A stretch of DNA of 64,000 nucleotides from JAHEDH01 sp963745865 (GCA_963745865.1 CAVUYZ010000004.1:310001-374000), one strand, 5' to 3'; counted from the first letter of the stretch, positions 1 to 8,912 are shown. Program-made: numbers and translations. Notes: generated from the sequence alone by a model not told the origin.

Positions 1-650
1 GGCAGTCCGGGAAGCCGGTGCTGCTTCGCCGAGGCCCGTCGGCGACGATCGACGAGTGGCTGTGGGCAGCCGAGTACATCCTGGCCGAAGACAACCCTGA
101 TGTGGTGCTGGTCGAGCGCGGGATCAGAACGTTCGGCGGCAACACCAGCGATACCCTCGACATCTCGTCGATCCCGGCTGTGAGGGAGACGAGCCATCTG
201 CCGGTGTTGGTCGATCCGTCGCATGCTGCAGGCGGCGCCGCCAAGGTCGCTCCGCTGGCGCTCGCCGCTCAGGGCGTCGGTGCCGACGGAATCGTGCTCG
301 AGGTTCATCCCAATCCATCCGAGGCGAAGGCGAACACGGACCAACTCGACCTCGACGAACTGGCTGCACTCATGTTCCGACTCGGCGTCAATCGGATGCG
401 GTCGCACATCGACCTCGTCGACCGCGAGATTGTTCGCCTCCTCGGAAAGCGCCAGGAGATGTCTCTCGAAATCGGTCGGGTCAAGGCGTCACGGGGTTTG
501 CCGATCTTCGCCCCCGACCGGGAGCGCGAGTTGCTCGACATCATCCGCAAGGAGGCCGAGATGGTCGGCATCCGCCCCGACCACGTCGAGGCGCTGTTCC
601 ACCTCGTGCTCGCCGAGTCCCGCTCGATCCAGGAGTTGATGCGTAACTGA
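1..650 (+). CDS. aroF: DAHP synthase with C-terminal chorismate mutase domain (partial, 5' end outside window)
   Basis: C-terminal part of a type I-beta 3-deoxy-7-phosphoheptulonate synthase, which joins phosphoenolpyruvate and erythrose 4-phosphate in the first step of the shikimate pathway. The frame is open from base 3, so the start lies before the window. The motif GKPVLLRRG sits at the left edge, followed by LVDPSHAAG and VLEVHPNPSEAKAN, which close the barrel. About 85 residues remain after the barrel; they contain IDLVDREIVRLLGKRQEM and KASRGLPIFAPDRERELL, the helix 1 and loop/helix 2 pattern of an AroQ chorismate mutase. Such a domain may catalyse chorismate to prephenate or act as an allosteric sensor; the sequence cannot tell which. 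It converges on the next gene with a 44-bp gap. Confidence 0.9.
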   Translation, partial: QSGKPVLLRRGPSATIDEWLWAAEYILAEDNPDVVLVERGIRTFGGNTSDTLDISSIPAVRETSHLPVLVDPSHAAGGAAKVAPLALAAQGVGADGIVLEVHPNPSEAKANTDQLDLDELAALMFRLGVNRMRSHIDLVDREIVRLLGKRQEMSLEIGRVKASRGLPIFAPDRERELLDIIRKEAEMVGIRPDHVEALFHLVLAESRSIQELMRN

Positions 651-694
651 TCAGGCGGTGTGATGGTCGGTGGTGGCGATCCGTCACCCTCGGG

Positions 695-2124
695 TCATCC
701 GGCGACCAGCGAGTCCGCCGTCTCCTGCATGACGGCCCACAGACTCTCGACGTGCTGCCTCTCGGTCGCTTCGACGCCGATCGAGACCCGGGCCATCCAG
801 CGGCCGTCGAGTGTGGATGGAGTCAGCAGCGCCTGTCCTGACCGGTTGAGAGCGCGCACCCAGGCGAGCGTGTGACGGTCGAGGTCGTCGCCTTCGACAT
901 CTATCGGCCTGTGTCTGACGCATACCGTTTGCAGGGTGACCGGAGCACACAGCTCCCATCCTGGCGCTTGCTCGACGCGCGACGCCAGCCAGCGTGCGTT
1001 CTCGAGGTCCCGACGCAGGCGGGCTTTGATCTCATCGATGCCGTCGAGCCTCAACTGGAAGAGGATCTTCAGCGCCCGGAACCTTCGGCCGAGGGGAATG
1101 CCCCAGTCCCGATACTGCGTCACGTTGGCGTCGTCCGCCGACTGCAGGTAGCTGGGATTGGTGGACATGACCCGCTGGAGAAATTCGGGATCGCGCACAT
1201 AGAACAGCGATGTGTCGAGGATGGTGCCCATCCACTTGTGGGGATTCCAGGTGATCGAGTCCGCCTCATCGACGCCATCCCATAGGTGGCGCATGTCGGG
1301 GAGCAGCATCGCTGATCCGGCGAGTGCGGCGTCCACGTGAACGAACACGTCGTGGCGCCGGGCCACCTCGATGATCGCTGCAATCGGATCGATAGCCGTC
1401 GTCGAAGTCGATCCGACGGTGGCGACCACGACGGCGGGCCGTCGTCCCGCAGCCCGATCTGCTCGCATCGCTTCTTCGAGACGCTCGGGGATCATCGCCC
1501 GCGTGACTGGGTCGACTTCCACCGGCCGGATGTTGCTCCATCCGTACCCGGCGAGGAGCGCCGCCTTCACGATCGAAGAATGCGATTCCGAGCTGGTGTA
1601 GACGACGAGGGGCTCGGAGATCCCCTGCACACCCGTCGAGTTCTGAGAGAGATCAGACGCCCGCTCCCGCGCAACGAGGAGGGCGACGAGAGCAGAGGTG
1701 GACGCCGTGTCGTTGATCGTCCCGACCCAGCGGTCCGAGAGTCCGACCAATTGGCGCATCCAGTCGCAGACCACCTCTTCGACCTCCGTCAGCGCAGGGC
1801 TGCTCTCCCAGGAGATGCCGAGCGATCCGATGCCGGAGGACGCGATGTCCCCGAGCACCGAGGACAGGCTGGCGTTGGAGGGGAACCATCCGAAATGCAT
1901 CGGATGCTGGACCTGGGTGATCCCTGGGACGATCGTCGAGACCAGTTCCCCCATCAGTTCATCGAACGACGCAGTGCCGTCTGGCGGATCCGCTTCGAAC
2001 CGTGAGCGGACCTCGCCCGGCTCGACCTGGGCCAGGACCGGGAGCGATTCGATATCCGGATCGAAAGTCTGCGATCCAGTCGATGAGTCGGTGCCCGGCC
2101 GTCTCGAAACTCTTCTGGTGTCAT
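695..2124 (-). CDS. Group II PLP-dependent decarboxylase (aromatic-amino-acid decarboxylase type), N-terminus frameshifted
   Basis: Pyridoxal-phosphate enzyme of the DOPA/tryptophan/glutamate decarboxylase family. The cofactor lysine is in WNPHKWMG and the ring-binding aspartate in FVHVDAALAG. The uninterrupted frame (1954 to 695) starts mid-domain. The missing N-terminus can be read upstream to an ATG at 2124 (EEFETAGHRLIDWIADF, then LPVLAQVEPGEVRSRF) if one base is removed from each of two AAA runs, at 2064-2066 and 2107-2109. The 170-bp distance then equals 56 codons plus exactly the two extra bases. I therefore treat it as one gene of about 475 residues with two insertions. The substrate is not predictable. 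It lies 56 bp downstream of the F420-type oxidoreductase, probably in the same transcript. Confidence 0.8.
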
Positions 2125-2180
2125 CGGTGGTCCTGTTCGCGTCAGGCGTGACGGCTCGGCCGCTCGCCAGTCGTCACGAG

Positions 2181-2957
2181 CTACTTGTCCCGCGAATCAC
2201 GCCAGGCAACGAGCTCGCGGACCGGCCCGAGATCGAAGTCCGGCCCACCGACGCCGACCGTGAACAGGCTGGTGCCGATTGCCACGAAGTCCTCTGCCTG
2301 GTCGAAATGCTTGGGCTGGAGCCCGACCGATCGCTCGATGGCGGCCGGGTCGGTTCCCTCCTTGGCGCACCATTCGTCGAGGACTTCGTGCTTGTGGGCG
2401 ATCGCCTCGAGTCTCCCGAAGCCGTGCCAGATGTCAGCGTGACGGGCGGTGTAGCGCAGTGTCATCGTCTCCCCGCCCCCGCCGATCAGCACGGGGATGT
2501 CACGGGTCGGTGCGGGATTGAGCTTCTCGAAGCGAGCTTCGATCCGGGGAAGTGCATCGCGAAGATCCTTGAGCCGACCGACCGCCGTCCCGAACTCGTA
2601 GCCATACTCGTCGTAGTCCTTCTCGAACCAGCCAGACCCGATTCCGAGGATGAACCGCCCTTCGGAGATGTGGTCGATCGTCCGCGCCATGTCGGCCAGC
2701 AGTTCGGGGTTTCGATAGGAGTTGCAGGTGACCAGCGATCCGAGCTCGACCCGCTCGGTCACCTCCGCCAGCGAACCGAGCATGGTGTAGCACTCGAAAT
2801 GCTTGCCGTCGGAGTCGCCGGACAACGGATAGAAGTGATCCCAGTTGAAGACGATGTCGACACCGATCTCCTCGGCTTCGGCCGCGGCGCGCCTGATGTC
2901 TCGGTACTCACCGTGCTGGGGCTGGATCTGGACTGCGATTCGGATCGGTTTGGTCAT
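2181..2957 (-). CDS. LLM-class F420-dependent oxidoreductase
   Basis: A 258-residue protein of the luciferase-like monooxygenase superfamily, in the group that uses cofactor F420 in actinobacteria. Family blocks seen: IRIAVQIQPQHGEY at the N-terminus, the NWDHFYPL strand, the LGSLVTCNSYRNPELLA segment and GRFILGIGSGWFEKDY, the typical glycine-rich turn near the flavin/F420 site. Length matches the family. The electron acceptor or substrate is unknown. It probably heads the minus-strand unit that also contains the decarboxylase. An 18-bp perfect palindrome lies 57 bp upstream of its start (3014-3031). Confidence 0.85.
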   Translation of the reverse strand: MTKPIRIAVQIQPQHGEYRDIRRAAAEAEEIGVDIVFNWDHFYPLSGDSDGKHFECYTMLGSLAEVTERVELGSLVTCNSYRNPELLADMARTIDHISEGRFILGIGSGWFEKDYDEYGYEFGTAVGRLKDLRDALPRIEARFEKLNPAPTRDIPVLIGGGGETMTLRYTARHADIWHGFGRLEAIAHKHEVLDEWCAKEGTDPAAIERSVGLQPKHFDQAEDFVAIGTSLFTVGVGGPDFDLGPVRELVAWRDSRDK

Positions 2958-3013
2958 GATGTGAGAACCTAACCGCAGCTCGACGGTGTGTGAACGGCGC
3001 CGAGCCGAGTCAG

Positions 3014-3031
3014 GTCACCGTCGACGGTGAC
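3014..3031. promoter_or_regulatory. 18-bp perfect palindrome between ybdK and the LLM gene
   Basis: The sequence GTCACCGTCGACGGTGAC is a perfect inverted repeat with no loop. It lies after the 3' end of ybdK and before the start of the oxidoreductase, both on the minus strand. A short tandem of GGTGAC follows it. It could be an operator for the oxidoreductase or part of a ybdK terminator. No T-tract follows, so an operator is slightly favoured. Confidence 0.35.
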
Positions 3032-3053
3032 GGTGACGGTAAGGGCGCACGCC

Positions 3054-4187
3054 TCAGGTGCCGTCGAGGGTATCGACGATCAGTTCATCGACGACGTCCA
3101 TGAGTGCCTCTTCGTCCGAGCGGCCGTCAGCCAGTGACTGCTGGTAGGTGGCTACCTGGCGCGCAGCCGAGGTTCCTTCCCGGGCAATCACCCTGGCGTG
3201 CTCGACCTCTGCCACGCAACCGAACTCCTCGGCATCAGGCCGGAGCAATTCGACCATCTCGTCGATCAACTCGTCGAACGGGATGAGATGGCCCTTGCCG
3301 AAGTCCATGAGGCTCCCCGAGGCACCAAACCGCTGGGCTCTCCACACGTTTTCCGATACGAGCAGATCGGCGTAGGTCCGCCAGCGCCGATTCGAGACCC
3401 GCAGTCGATACAGCATGTGGAGGAGGCACTTGTACATGGCGGCGATCGTGACTGCGTCGCTCCATCTCGTGCAGATGTCGGAGATCCTCATCTCGACGGT
3501 CGGATAGCGGACCGACGGCCGGATGTCCCACCAGATCTTGGAGGCGTCGGGGATCAGCCCGGCCGACACCAACACGTCGACGTGGCGCATGTACTCGTTC
3601 CATGACTCGAAGTGCTCCGGGAGCCCGGTTCGGGGCAGCGTCCTGAACACGTTCATCCGGTAGCTCTTGAGCCCGGTGTCGCGTCCACCCCAGAACGGGG
3701 ACGATGTGCTGAGGGCCAGGAGGTGCGGCAGGAAATAGGAGACCTGGTTCATCAGGTCGATTCTGAGCTCCTGGTCCTCGATGCCGGCGTGCACGTGCAT
3801 GCCGCAGATCACCAGGCGGTTGGCAACCATCCCCAGGTCGTTGGTCAACGTCTGGTAGCGCTCCTGGTCGGTCGACATCTGCTCCCACCAGCGTGCGAAT
3901 GGATGGGTCGACGCCGCGATCAGGGCCGCGCCGTGTTTGTCGGCGGCGGCTCCGAGGGTGCTGCGGAGACCCATGAGATCGTCAGCGAGGTCCTGGATCG
4001 ACGCATGCGGGCGTGTGCCGACCTCCATCTGGGCACGCAAGAGCTCGGGAGTCACGCGATCTCCGAGGGCGGCCCTGGCATCGGCCCACAGCGCCTGGGG
4101 CGGATCGGCGACGAGGTTGCGTGTCTCCGGGTCGACGAGGAGGTACTCCTCTTCGACTCCGACGGTGAGGGAGGGAGCCGTGATCAC
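3054..4187 (-). CDS. ybdK: Carboxylate-amine ligase, glutamate-cysteine ligase 2 family (YbdK)
   Basis: A 377-residue enzyme of the GCS2 family, which makes a gamma-glutamyl amide bond using ATP; YbdK members have weak glutamate-cysteine ligase activity. The N-terminus shows the family signature LTVGVEEEYLLVD, and further blocks are ICGMHVHAGIED (metal and nucleotide region) and YPTVEMRISDICT. Length is normal for the family. In actinobacteria, where mycothiol is the main thiol, the true substrate is uncertain. The gene stands 48 bp upstream of nothing obvious on its own strand except tag, which precedes it in the same direction, so a tag-ybdK transcript is possible. Confidence 0.85.
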   Translation of the reverse strand: MITAPSLTVGVEEEYLLVDPETRNLVADPPQALWADARAALGDRVTPELLRAQMEVGTRPHASIQDLADDLMGLRSTLGAAADKHGAALIAASTHPFARWWEQMSTDQERYQTLTNDLGMVANRLVICGMHVHAGIEDQELRIDLMNQVSYFLPHLLALSTSSPFWGGRDTGLKSYRMNVFRTLPRTGLPEHFESWNEYMRHVDVLVSAGLIPDASKIWWDIRPSVRYPTVEMRISDICTRWSDAVTIAAMYKCLLHMLYRLRVSNRRWRTYADLLVSENVWRAQRFGASGSLMDFGKGHLIPFDELIDEMVELLRPDAEEFGCVAEVEHARVIAREGTSAARQVATYQQSLADGRSDEEALMDVVDELIVDTLDGT

Positions 4188-4235
4188 CGTCGGGACCCTA
4201 GCCAGCCGCGCTCGACGGTGGATCGGGACTCGGGG

Positions 4236-4850
4236 TCATTCGAAGTCGGCAGCTGCGCTGAGTCGGTGTCGTTCGGCGGCCTCGCGAACCCAGCAACCCA
4301 CGAGGTGATCGTTCACCAGGCCCATCGCCTGCATGAAGGCATAGGCGGTGGTCGGTCCCACGAAACTCCATCCACGTTTCTTCAGGTTCTTGGCGAGCGA
4401 CGTCGATGCGGGCGTCGTCGCCTGGATGTCTGACACCGCGGTTGGTGCGGGCGAGTCACGCTCGAACCAGCGATAGAAATAGGCACCGAGCGACCCGAAC
4501 TCGTTCTGTGTCTCCAGCGCGCGGGAGGCGTTGTTGATCGTCGATCGGATCTTGCCCTCATGCCGCACGATGCCCGCATCGGCCAGGAGTCGGTCGACGT
4601 CGCGCTCGTCGAACAGAGCGACATCGGCGGGATCGAAGCCTCCGAATGCCTCACGGAAGTTGTCCCGTTTCCGCAGGATCGTCAGCCACGACAGCCCCGA
4701 CTGAAACCCCTCGAGGCAGATCTTCTCGAAAAGACGGGCGTCGTCGGTGACACCGAAGCCCCACTCGGTGTCGTGGTAGGCCGCGTAGTCGGGCGTCGAC
4801 GCACCCCACCAGCACCTGGGTCGCCCGTCGTCGCCCACCACGATCTCCAT
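4236..4850 (-). CDS. tag: DNA-3-methyladenine glycosylase I
   Basis: A 204-residue constitutive 3-methyladenine DNA glycosylase, which removes 3-methyladenine to start base excision repair. The N-terminal CWWGASTPDYAAYHDTEWG contains the zinc-snap cysteine and the conserved Y-H-D-x-E-W-G stretch. The core shows FEKICLEGFQSGLSWLTIL, and the end has WSFVGPTTAYAFMQAMGLVN followed by H and C residues for the second half of the zinc site (NDHLVGCWVRE). All hallmark residues are present. It is transcribed away from the molybdopterin oxidoreductase; the shared 90-bp region holds an inverted repeat. Confidence 0.95.
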   Translation of the reverse strand: MEIVVGDDGRPRCWWGASTPDYAAYHDTEWGFGVTDDARLFEKICLEGFQSGLSWLTILRKRDNFREAFGGFDPADVALFDERDVDRLLADAGIVRHEGKIRSTINNASRALETQNEFGSLGAYFYRWFERDSPAPTAVSDIQATTPASTSLAKNLKKRGWSFVGPTTAYAFMQAMGLVNDHLVGCWVREAAERHRLSAAADFE

Positions 4851-4866
4851 GCGGGCACCCTATTCG

Positions 4867-4892
4867 CAGACAATGAACAATGTCTGAACAGA
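4867..4892. promoter_or_regulatory. CAGACA/TGTCTG inverted repeat in the tag / oxidoreductase divergent promoter region
   Basis: CAGACA at 4867-4872 and TGTCTG at 4881-4886 form a perfect 6-bp inverted repeat with an 8-bp spacer. A third half-site (ACAGAC, 4887-4892) follows directly. The position, 17 to 42 bp upstream of the tag start and 49 bp upstream of the oxidoreductase start, suits an operator acting on one or both genes. The regulator is unknown. Confidence 0.35.
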
Positions 4893-4940
4893 CCTGGCGA
4901 GACATAGGAATAGCTCGCCCATCCTCGTACCTTTTCTCAT

Positions 4941-6494
4941 ATGTCAGTCACCTCCCCTCCGATCGAGACACCACACGACGAGCAGGTACCCGCCGCTCGC
5001 TGGGCGTTGAGCCTGGCGGGAGCGCTCGCGGTCGGCGTGTCGCTTGCACTGAGCGAGCTCGCGGCCGGGCTGTTCACGGCGTTCCCATCGCTCGTGTCCG
5101 GCGTCGCCACGTTCGTCATCGACAACGTGCCTCCGTTCGTCAAAGAACTGGCGATCGGCCTGTTCGGGACAAATGACAAGCTGGCGCTCGGCATCGGGAT
5201 CGTGGTGGTGTCCCTCGCACTTGGCGCGTGGGTCGGTGTCAGGGCCGCGGGCAATCGATCGATCGCCGCGTCCGTCTTCGGTCTCTTCGGCCTCGCCGGA
5301 GCGCTCGCTGCTGGACGGACTCCCCAAGCCGACGTGCTCCCCGCGCTCGCCAACGGGGCCGTCGCTGCAGTCGCCGGCGTGGTGAGCCTGGGATTTCTTC
5401 TCAGGCTCAGAGCCCGTCCGGGCGATGCTGGACGGCGCTCGTTCCTCGTCGGCTCGGGATCGCTTGCCGCACTGGCGGTCCTGTCTGTCGTCGTCGGTCG
5501 CAACCTCGCGGCGGCTACCCGGAAGACGCTCGCAGGACGCAGTGACATCTCGCTTCCAGAGCCGTCCGATCCAGCAGTAGCGCTCACGGATTCCATGAGC
5601 TTCGATGTCGAGGGCATCTCGCCTCTCGTGACGCCAAACGCGGATTTCTATCGAATCGACACGGCGCCGTTCAGCGTCCCACGCGTCGACCTCGCCACCT
5701 GGTCGATGAAAGTCACCGGCATGGTCGACCGCGAAGTCGAGTTCACCTTCGAGGATCTGCTGGCGATGGATCAGGTCGAGCGGTACATCACGATCTCGTG
5801 TGTGTCGAACGAGGTCGGCGGTGGGCTGGTCGGCAACGCCAAGTGGATCGGGATCCCGCTGTCGGACATCCTCGACCGTGCCGGCGTGACCTCGGGTGCC
5901 GAGCAGATCGTCGGGCGATCCGTCGACGGATTCACAGTCGGGTTCCCCGTCGAGGCGGCCTTCGACGGTCGGGATGCCCTGGTTGCGATCGGGATGAACG
6001 ACGAACCGCTGCCGATGGAGCACGGCTTTCCTGCACGGCTGGTGGTGTCGGGGCTCTATGGATATGTGTCCGCCACCAAGTGGCTGTCGGACATCGAGCT
6101 GACCACCTGGGACGCCTTCGATGCGTACTGGGTTCCGCGTGGATGGTCGAAGGAGGCCCCGATCAAGACCCAGTCCCGTATCGACTCGCCAGGTCGCGGG
6201 ACGATCGAGGCTGGCCCGAGGGCGATCTCGGGGGTGGCGTGGGCTCCGAACACCGGCATCTCGAAGGTCGAAGTCCGCATCGAAGGCGGTGACTGGCTCG
6301 AAGCCGATCTCGCGGAGCCCATCGGCAAGGACTCGTGGCGCCAATGGACCCTGCCGTGGGATCCCACTCCGGGGAGCTACACACTCGCCGTCAGGGCGAC
6401 CGACGCCAACGGGGTGCCCCAGACATCAGAGGTCGCCCGACCTGCTCCCAATGGGGCGAGCGGATACCACCGGGTCTCTGTCACGGTGGGGTGA
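4941..6494 (+). CDS. Membrane-anchored molybdopterin-dependent oxidoreductase (sulfite oxidase family)
   Basis: A 517-residue protein with several hydrophobic segments in the first 170 residues, then a sulfite-oxidase-type molybdopterin domain and a C-terminal dimerisation-like beta domain. The molybdenum-ligand cysteine is in YITISCVSNEVGGGLVGNA. Also seen are the substrate loop VGFPVEAAFDGRDALVAI and the MEHGFPARLVVSGLYGY block typical of the family, and GVAWAPNTGISKVEVRI in the C-terminal domain. It probably acts at the outer face of the membrane. The electron partner and substrate are not predictable; no haem or b-type cytochrome subunit lies next to it. Confidence 0.88.
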   Translation: MSVTSPPIETPHDEQVPAARWALSLAGALAVGVSLALSELAAGLFTAFPSLVSGVATFVIDNVPPFVKELAIGLFGTNDKLALGIGIVVVSLALGAWVGVRAAGNRSIAASVFGLFGLAGALAAGRTPQADVLPALANGAVAAVAGVVSLGFLLRLRARPGDAGRRSFLVGSGSLAALAVLSVVVGRNLAAATRKTLAGRSDISLPEPSDPAVALTDSMSFDVEGISPLVTPNADFYRIDTAPFSVPRVDLATWSMKVTGMVDREVEFTFEDLLAMDQVERYITISCVSNEVGGGLVGNAKWIGIPLSDILDRAGVTSGAEQIVGRSVDGFTVGFPVEAAFDGRDALVAIGMNDEPLPMEHGFPARLVVSGLYGYVSATKWLSDIELTTWDAFDAYWVPRGWSKEAPIKTQSRIDSPGRGTIEAGPRAISGVAWAPNTGISKVEVRIEGGDWLEADLAEPIGKDSWRQWTLPWDPTPGSYTLAVRATDANGVPQTSEVARPAPNGASGYHRVSVTVG

Positions 6495-6511
6495 CCGCGG
6501 GCGACCCGGTT

Positions 6512-7483
6512 TCACTCGGCGTCGATGGCGGTGATAGCCCAGGTTCGCCCGAACTCCGGATCGGTGACGGCGAGATTCAACCTCCACCCGTCGTCGTCGC
6601 CGTCCGACCACCAGTGCCATCGGTAGCCGGCGAGGATCTCACCCAACTCAACGGGATCCGGCGGGAACTCGAGATCGCTGATGACCGAGAGCGCCCACCA
6701 TGCCTCGAAGCGCCCCGAGGCAGCGCCGCGGCGGCGAGCATGGGCTGCGCCGGACGCAGCGGCCCAACCCAGCCAGGCCAGTCCCCGATCCAGCGGCATC
6801 TCTCCTGCCAGCGCGGCGGGGACGCCCAACGCGCCGAGTGCTTCGGCCAACCCGCCCTCGACAACTGCCACATCGACCCGGCCGCTCGACTGTTCGTACC
6901 ACGGCTTGACCAGTCCAGAGAGGGCTTCGAGTGCCTCATCATCCTCGATCCGCGGTGAGCGTTCGATGGTCGTCGGGGCGAGCCGCGGGATGGCAGGGGA
7001 CGGGAACTCGGCGCGATCCGACTTGTACTCAGCGACCGCATAGGTCGGCTCCCAGGGTTGGATCGTCGTCGGAATCTCGAGAATGGCCGGATCGACGGCG
7101 TTCGGGTCGACCGAATCCCCGCGGATCGAGCGCTCATGTGCGACGAACGCCCTGACCGGTCCGGATTCGAGGTGCGGCTCCAACTCGTTCCATTCATGTC
7201 GCTGAGCCACGACCTCGGTGAGTGGCCCGAGTGTCCATCGGGCAGGTCCCTCGTCGACCATTCTCGCTGCGAGGTCCGCCGGTCCTTCGAGGGCGATGCG
7301 ATAGCGGATGTGCTCGTCAACGGCCCAGAGTTGCTTGCCGCGTTCGACGGCAGCCTGACAGTGCAGTCGCATGACACCGAGGTCGTCCCATGCTCGCGAT
7401 GCGCAGAAGCCGTCGACAGCCCGTACGAGAGAATCGGTGTCGGCCAGATCGATCGCGTCGAGCACATTCTTGGGAAGGCTCAT
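6512..7483 (-). CDS. Conserved hypothetical protein, coupled to the rhodanese gene
   Basis: A 323-residue protein I do not recognise. It is probably cytoplasmic: no signal peptide or membrane segment is visible. It has a tryptophan-rich C-terminal part (RWHWWSDGDDDGWRLNLA) and alanine-rich helices in the middle. I place the start at the ATG at 7483 because it overlaps the TGA of the upstream sulfurtransferase in an ATGA arrangement (7480-7483), which predicts translational coupling; a longer reading would run into that gene. The coupling suggests a shared role with the sulfurtransferase, but nothing in the sequence names it. Confidence 0.7.
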   Translation of the reverse strand: MSLPKNVLDAIDLADTDSLVRAVDGFCASRAWDDLGVMRLHCQAAVERGKQLWAVDEHIRYRIALEGPADLAARMVDEGPARWTLGPLTEVVAQRHEWNELEPHLESGPVRAFVAHERSIRGDSVDPNAVDPAILEIPTTIQPWEPTYAVAEYKSDRAEFPSPAIPRLAPTTIERSPRIEDDEALEALSGLVKPWYEQSSGRVDVAVVEGGLAEALGALGVPAALAGEMPLDRGLAWLGWAAASGAAHARRRGAASGRFEAWWALSVISDLEFPPDPVELGEILAGYRWHWWSDGDDDGWRLNLAVTDPEFGRTWAITAIDAE

Positions 7484-8304
7484 CGGGGTTCGGGGCCGAT
7501 GACGATGGGTCGTTCGGGGTCCGAGCACCAGTCGCTCCACGATCCCTCGTACAACAGACCGCCGTCCACCCCGGCGACCTCCATCGCCATGAGGTCGTGA
7601 CACGCGGTCACGCCGCTTCCGCAGTACACGATTGCTCCATCCATCCCTGCAAATCGCTGTTGCACTGCGTCTCGGTCGATCACCGGGCTGTCGCTCGCGA
7701 GGTTCTCGATGAACGGCAAGCTGACCGCACCCGGGATGTGACCGGCCCTGCGATCGATCGGCTCGTGCTCGCCCCGATATCGGTCGCCGGCGCGCGCATC
7801 GATCAGCGGCCGATCCGTTGCGGCGACGTCACCAGCCCCGACGGTGCCGGTCCACTCATGGATGGTCGGGAAGTGGCCGCGTCGTGTCTTCGGAACCGCC
7901 GTTGTGGTGGGGTGGCCGCCGGCGCGCCATGCCACGAAGCCGCCGTCGAGAACCTGCACCCGATCGTGTCCTCCCGACCGGAGCATCCACCACATCCTGG
8001 AGGCGATGGCGCCGGCGGAGGCGTCGTACACCACGACGTGGTGGTCCTTGTCGAGTCCGAGTCCCCTGAGCGTCTCGGTGAACGCCTTTGGTGCGGGGAG
8101 GGGATGTCGCCCGGGCCCGGCGTCGCCGCTCAGCTGGGTTTCGAGGTCGACGAACACCGCGCCCGGTATGTGGGCGTCCCCGTACTCGATGCGCCCGGCT
8201 GCCGGGTCCGACAGGTACCAGCGGACGTCGAAGACCCTGACGTCCTGCGATGCCAACTTCGATGCGAGTTCGTCCGCGCTGATCAATGGGAACACCCCTG
8301 GCAC
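7480..8304 (-). CDS. Thiosulfate / 3-mercaptopyruvate sulfurtransferase (tandem rhodanese)
   Basis: Two rhodanese domains in tandem. The N-terminal one is inactive-like and the C-terminal one carries the active-site cysteine in IVYCGSGVTACH. Other landmarks are VFDVRWYLSDPAAGR, GDAHIPGAVFVDLE and RRAGHIPGAVSLPF. It transfers sulfane sulfur from thiosulfate or mercaptopyruvate to an acceptor. The CGSGVTA loop matches the mercaptopyruvate type. The start is taken as GTG at 8304, one base after the stop of the DUF2905 gene; GTG at 8295 is an alternative. A longer frame to 8364 exists but would overlap DUF2905. Confidence 0.88.
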   Translation of the reverse strand: MPGVFPLISADELASKLASQDVRVFDVRWYLSDPAAGRIEYGDAHIPGAVFVDLETQLSGDAGPGRHPLPAPKAFTETLRGLGLDKDHHVVVYDASAGAIASRMWWMLRSGGHDRVQVLDGGFVAWRAGGHPTTTAVPKTRRGHFPTIHEWTGTVGAGDVAATDRPLIDARAGDRYRGEHEPIDRRAGHIPGAVSLPFIENLASDSPVIDRDAVQQRFAGMDGAIVYCGSGVTACHDLMAMEVAGVDGGLLYEGSWSDWCSDPERPIVIGPEPR

Positions 8305-8305
8305 G

Positions 8306-8521
8306 CTACTCACCGAAGAAGCGACCGACGACGTTGAGGACGATCGAGCCGACGACGCTGACAATGATCATCGACGTGATGGGGACGAACACGGTGGAGT
8401 GCTCGTTCTCGATCCGGATGTCTCCGGGGAGGTTCCCGAACCACGAGAGCATCCCTAACCGGGCGAGCACGCCGATCAGGGCAATCCCGAGGCCGACCCA
8501 GATGAGCAGATTCGCTCTCAT
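8306..8521 (-). CDS. DUF2905 small membrane protein
   Basis: A 71-residue protein with two membrane segments (residues about 3-22 and 45-66) separated by the conserved loop LGNLPGDIRIENE-like stretch, here GNLPGDIRIENEHS, and the typical FVPITSMIIVSVV second helix. This matches the DUF2905 family of small inner-membrane proteins of unknown function, often about 70 residues long. It is the first gene of a tight minus-strand unit with the sulfurtransferase (1-bp gap) and the coupled hypothetical protein. Confidence 0.85.
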   Translation of the reverse strand: MRANLLIWVGLGIALIGVLARLGMLSWFGNLPGDIRIENEHSTVFVPITSMIIVSVVGSIVLNVVGRFFGE

Positions 8522-8552
8522 GCTGCCGAGGCTACGGGGAGTCGCACCGCTG

Positions 8553-8912
8553 TCAGTTGCCGGCGGGTGGAGGGGAGGGTGATTCGTCGGGTTCCTGTGC
8601 GTTGCGAAGCTCGTCTCCGAGCTCGCTGAGGGTTTGGCCGATCGCAGTGAAGAAGGTGGACGAGGCGTCCTTGAGTTGCTCGCGGACGTCGGGATCTCGC
8701 ATCGACACGCCGATGGACTCGATCATCGACTGTGCCGCCGTTCCGATGGTCTTGATGGCATCGCGGACGTCGTCCTCCGCCGGACCGTCCTCTCCGACGA
8801 TCTCGGCGTATCGGTCTCTCAGCTTCGATCCGATCGAGCTGAACCGCTCCGACGCCTGCTGCCAGGGGTCTGAAGCCTCATCGGCTGTAGGATCGTCGTC
8901 GTGCGTCTCCAT
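8553..8912 (-). CDS. Small acidic hypothetical protein
   Basis: A 119-residue acidic protein with no signal peptide or membrane helix. It is mostly predicted helical (WQQASERFSSIGSKLRDRY, then MRDPDVREQLKDASSTFFTA) with a proline-rich tail ending PSPPPAGN. The middle segment resembles short actinobacterial helical proteins of unknown function. The ATG at 8912 overlaps, head to head, the GTG start of the plus-strand exonuclease (8901). A separate promoter for each must then lie inside the other gene. The start is therefore less certain than the reading frame. Confidence 0.6.
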   Translation of the reverse strand: METHDDDPTADEASDPWQQASERFSSIGSKLRDRYAEIVGEDGPAEDDVRDAIKTIGTAAQSMIESIGVSMRDPDVREQLKDASSTFFTAIGQTLSELGDELRNAQEPDESPSPPPAGN

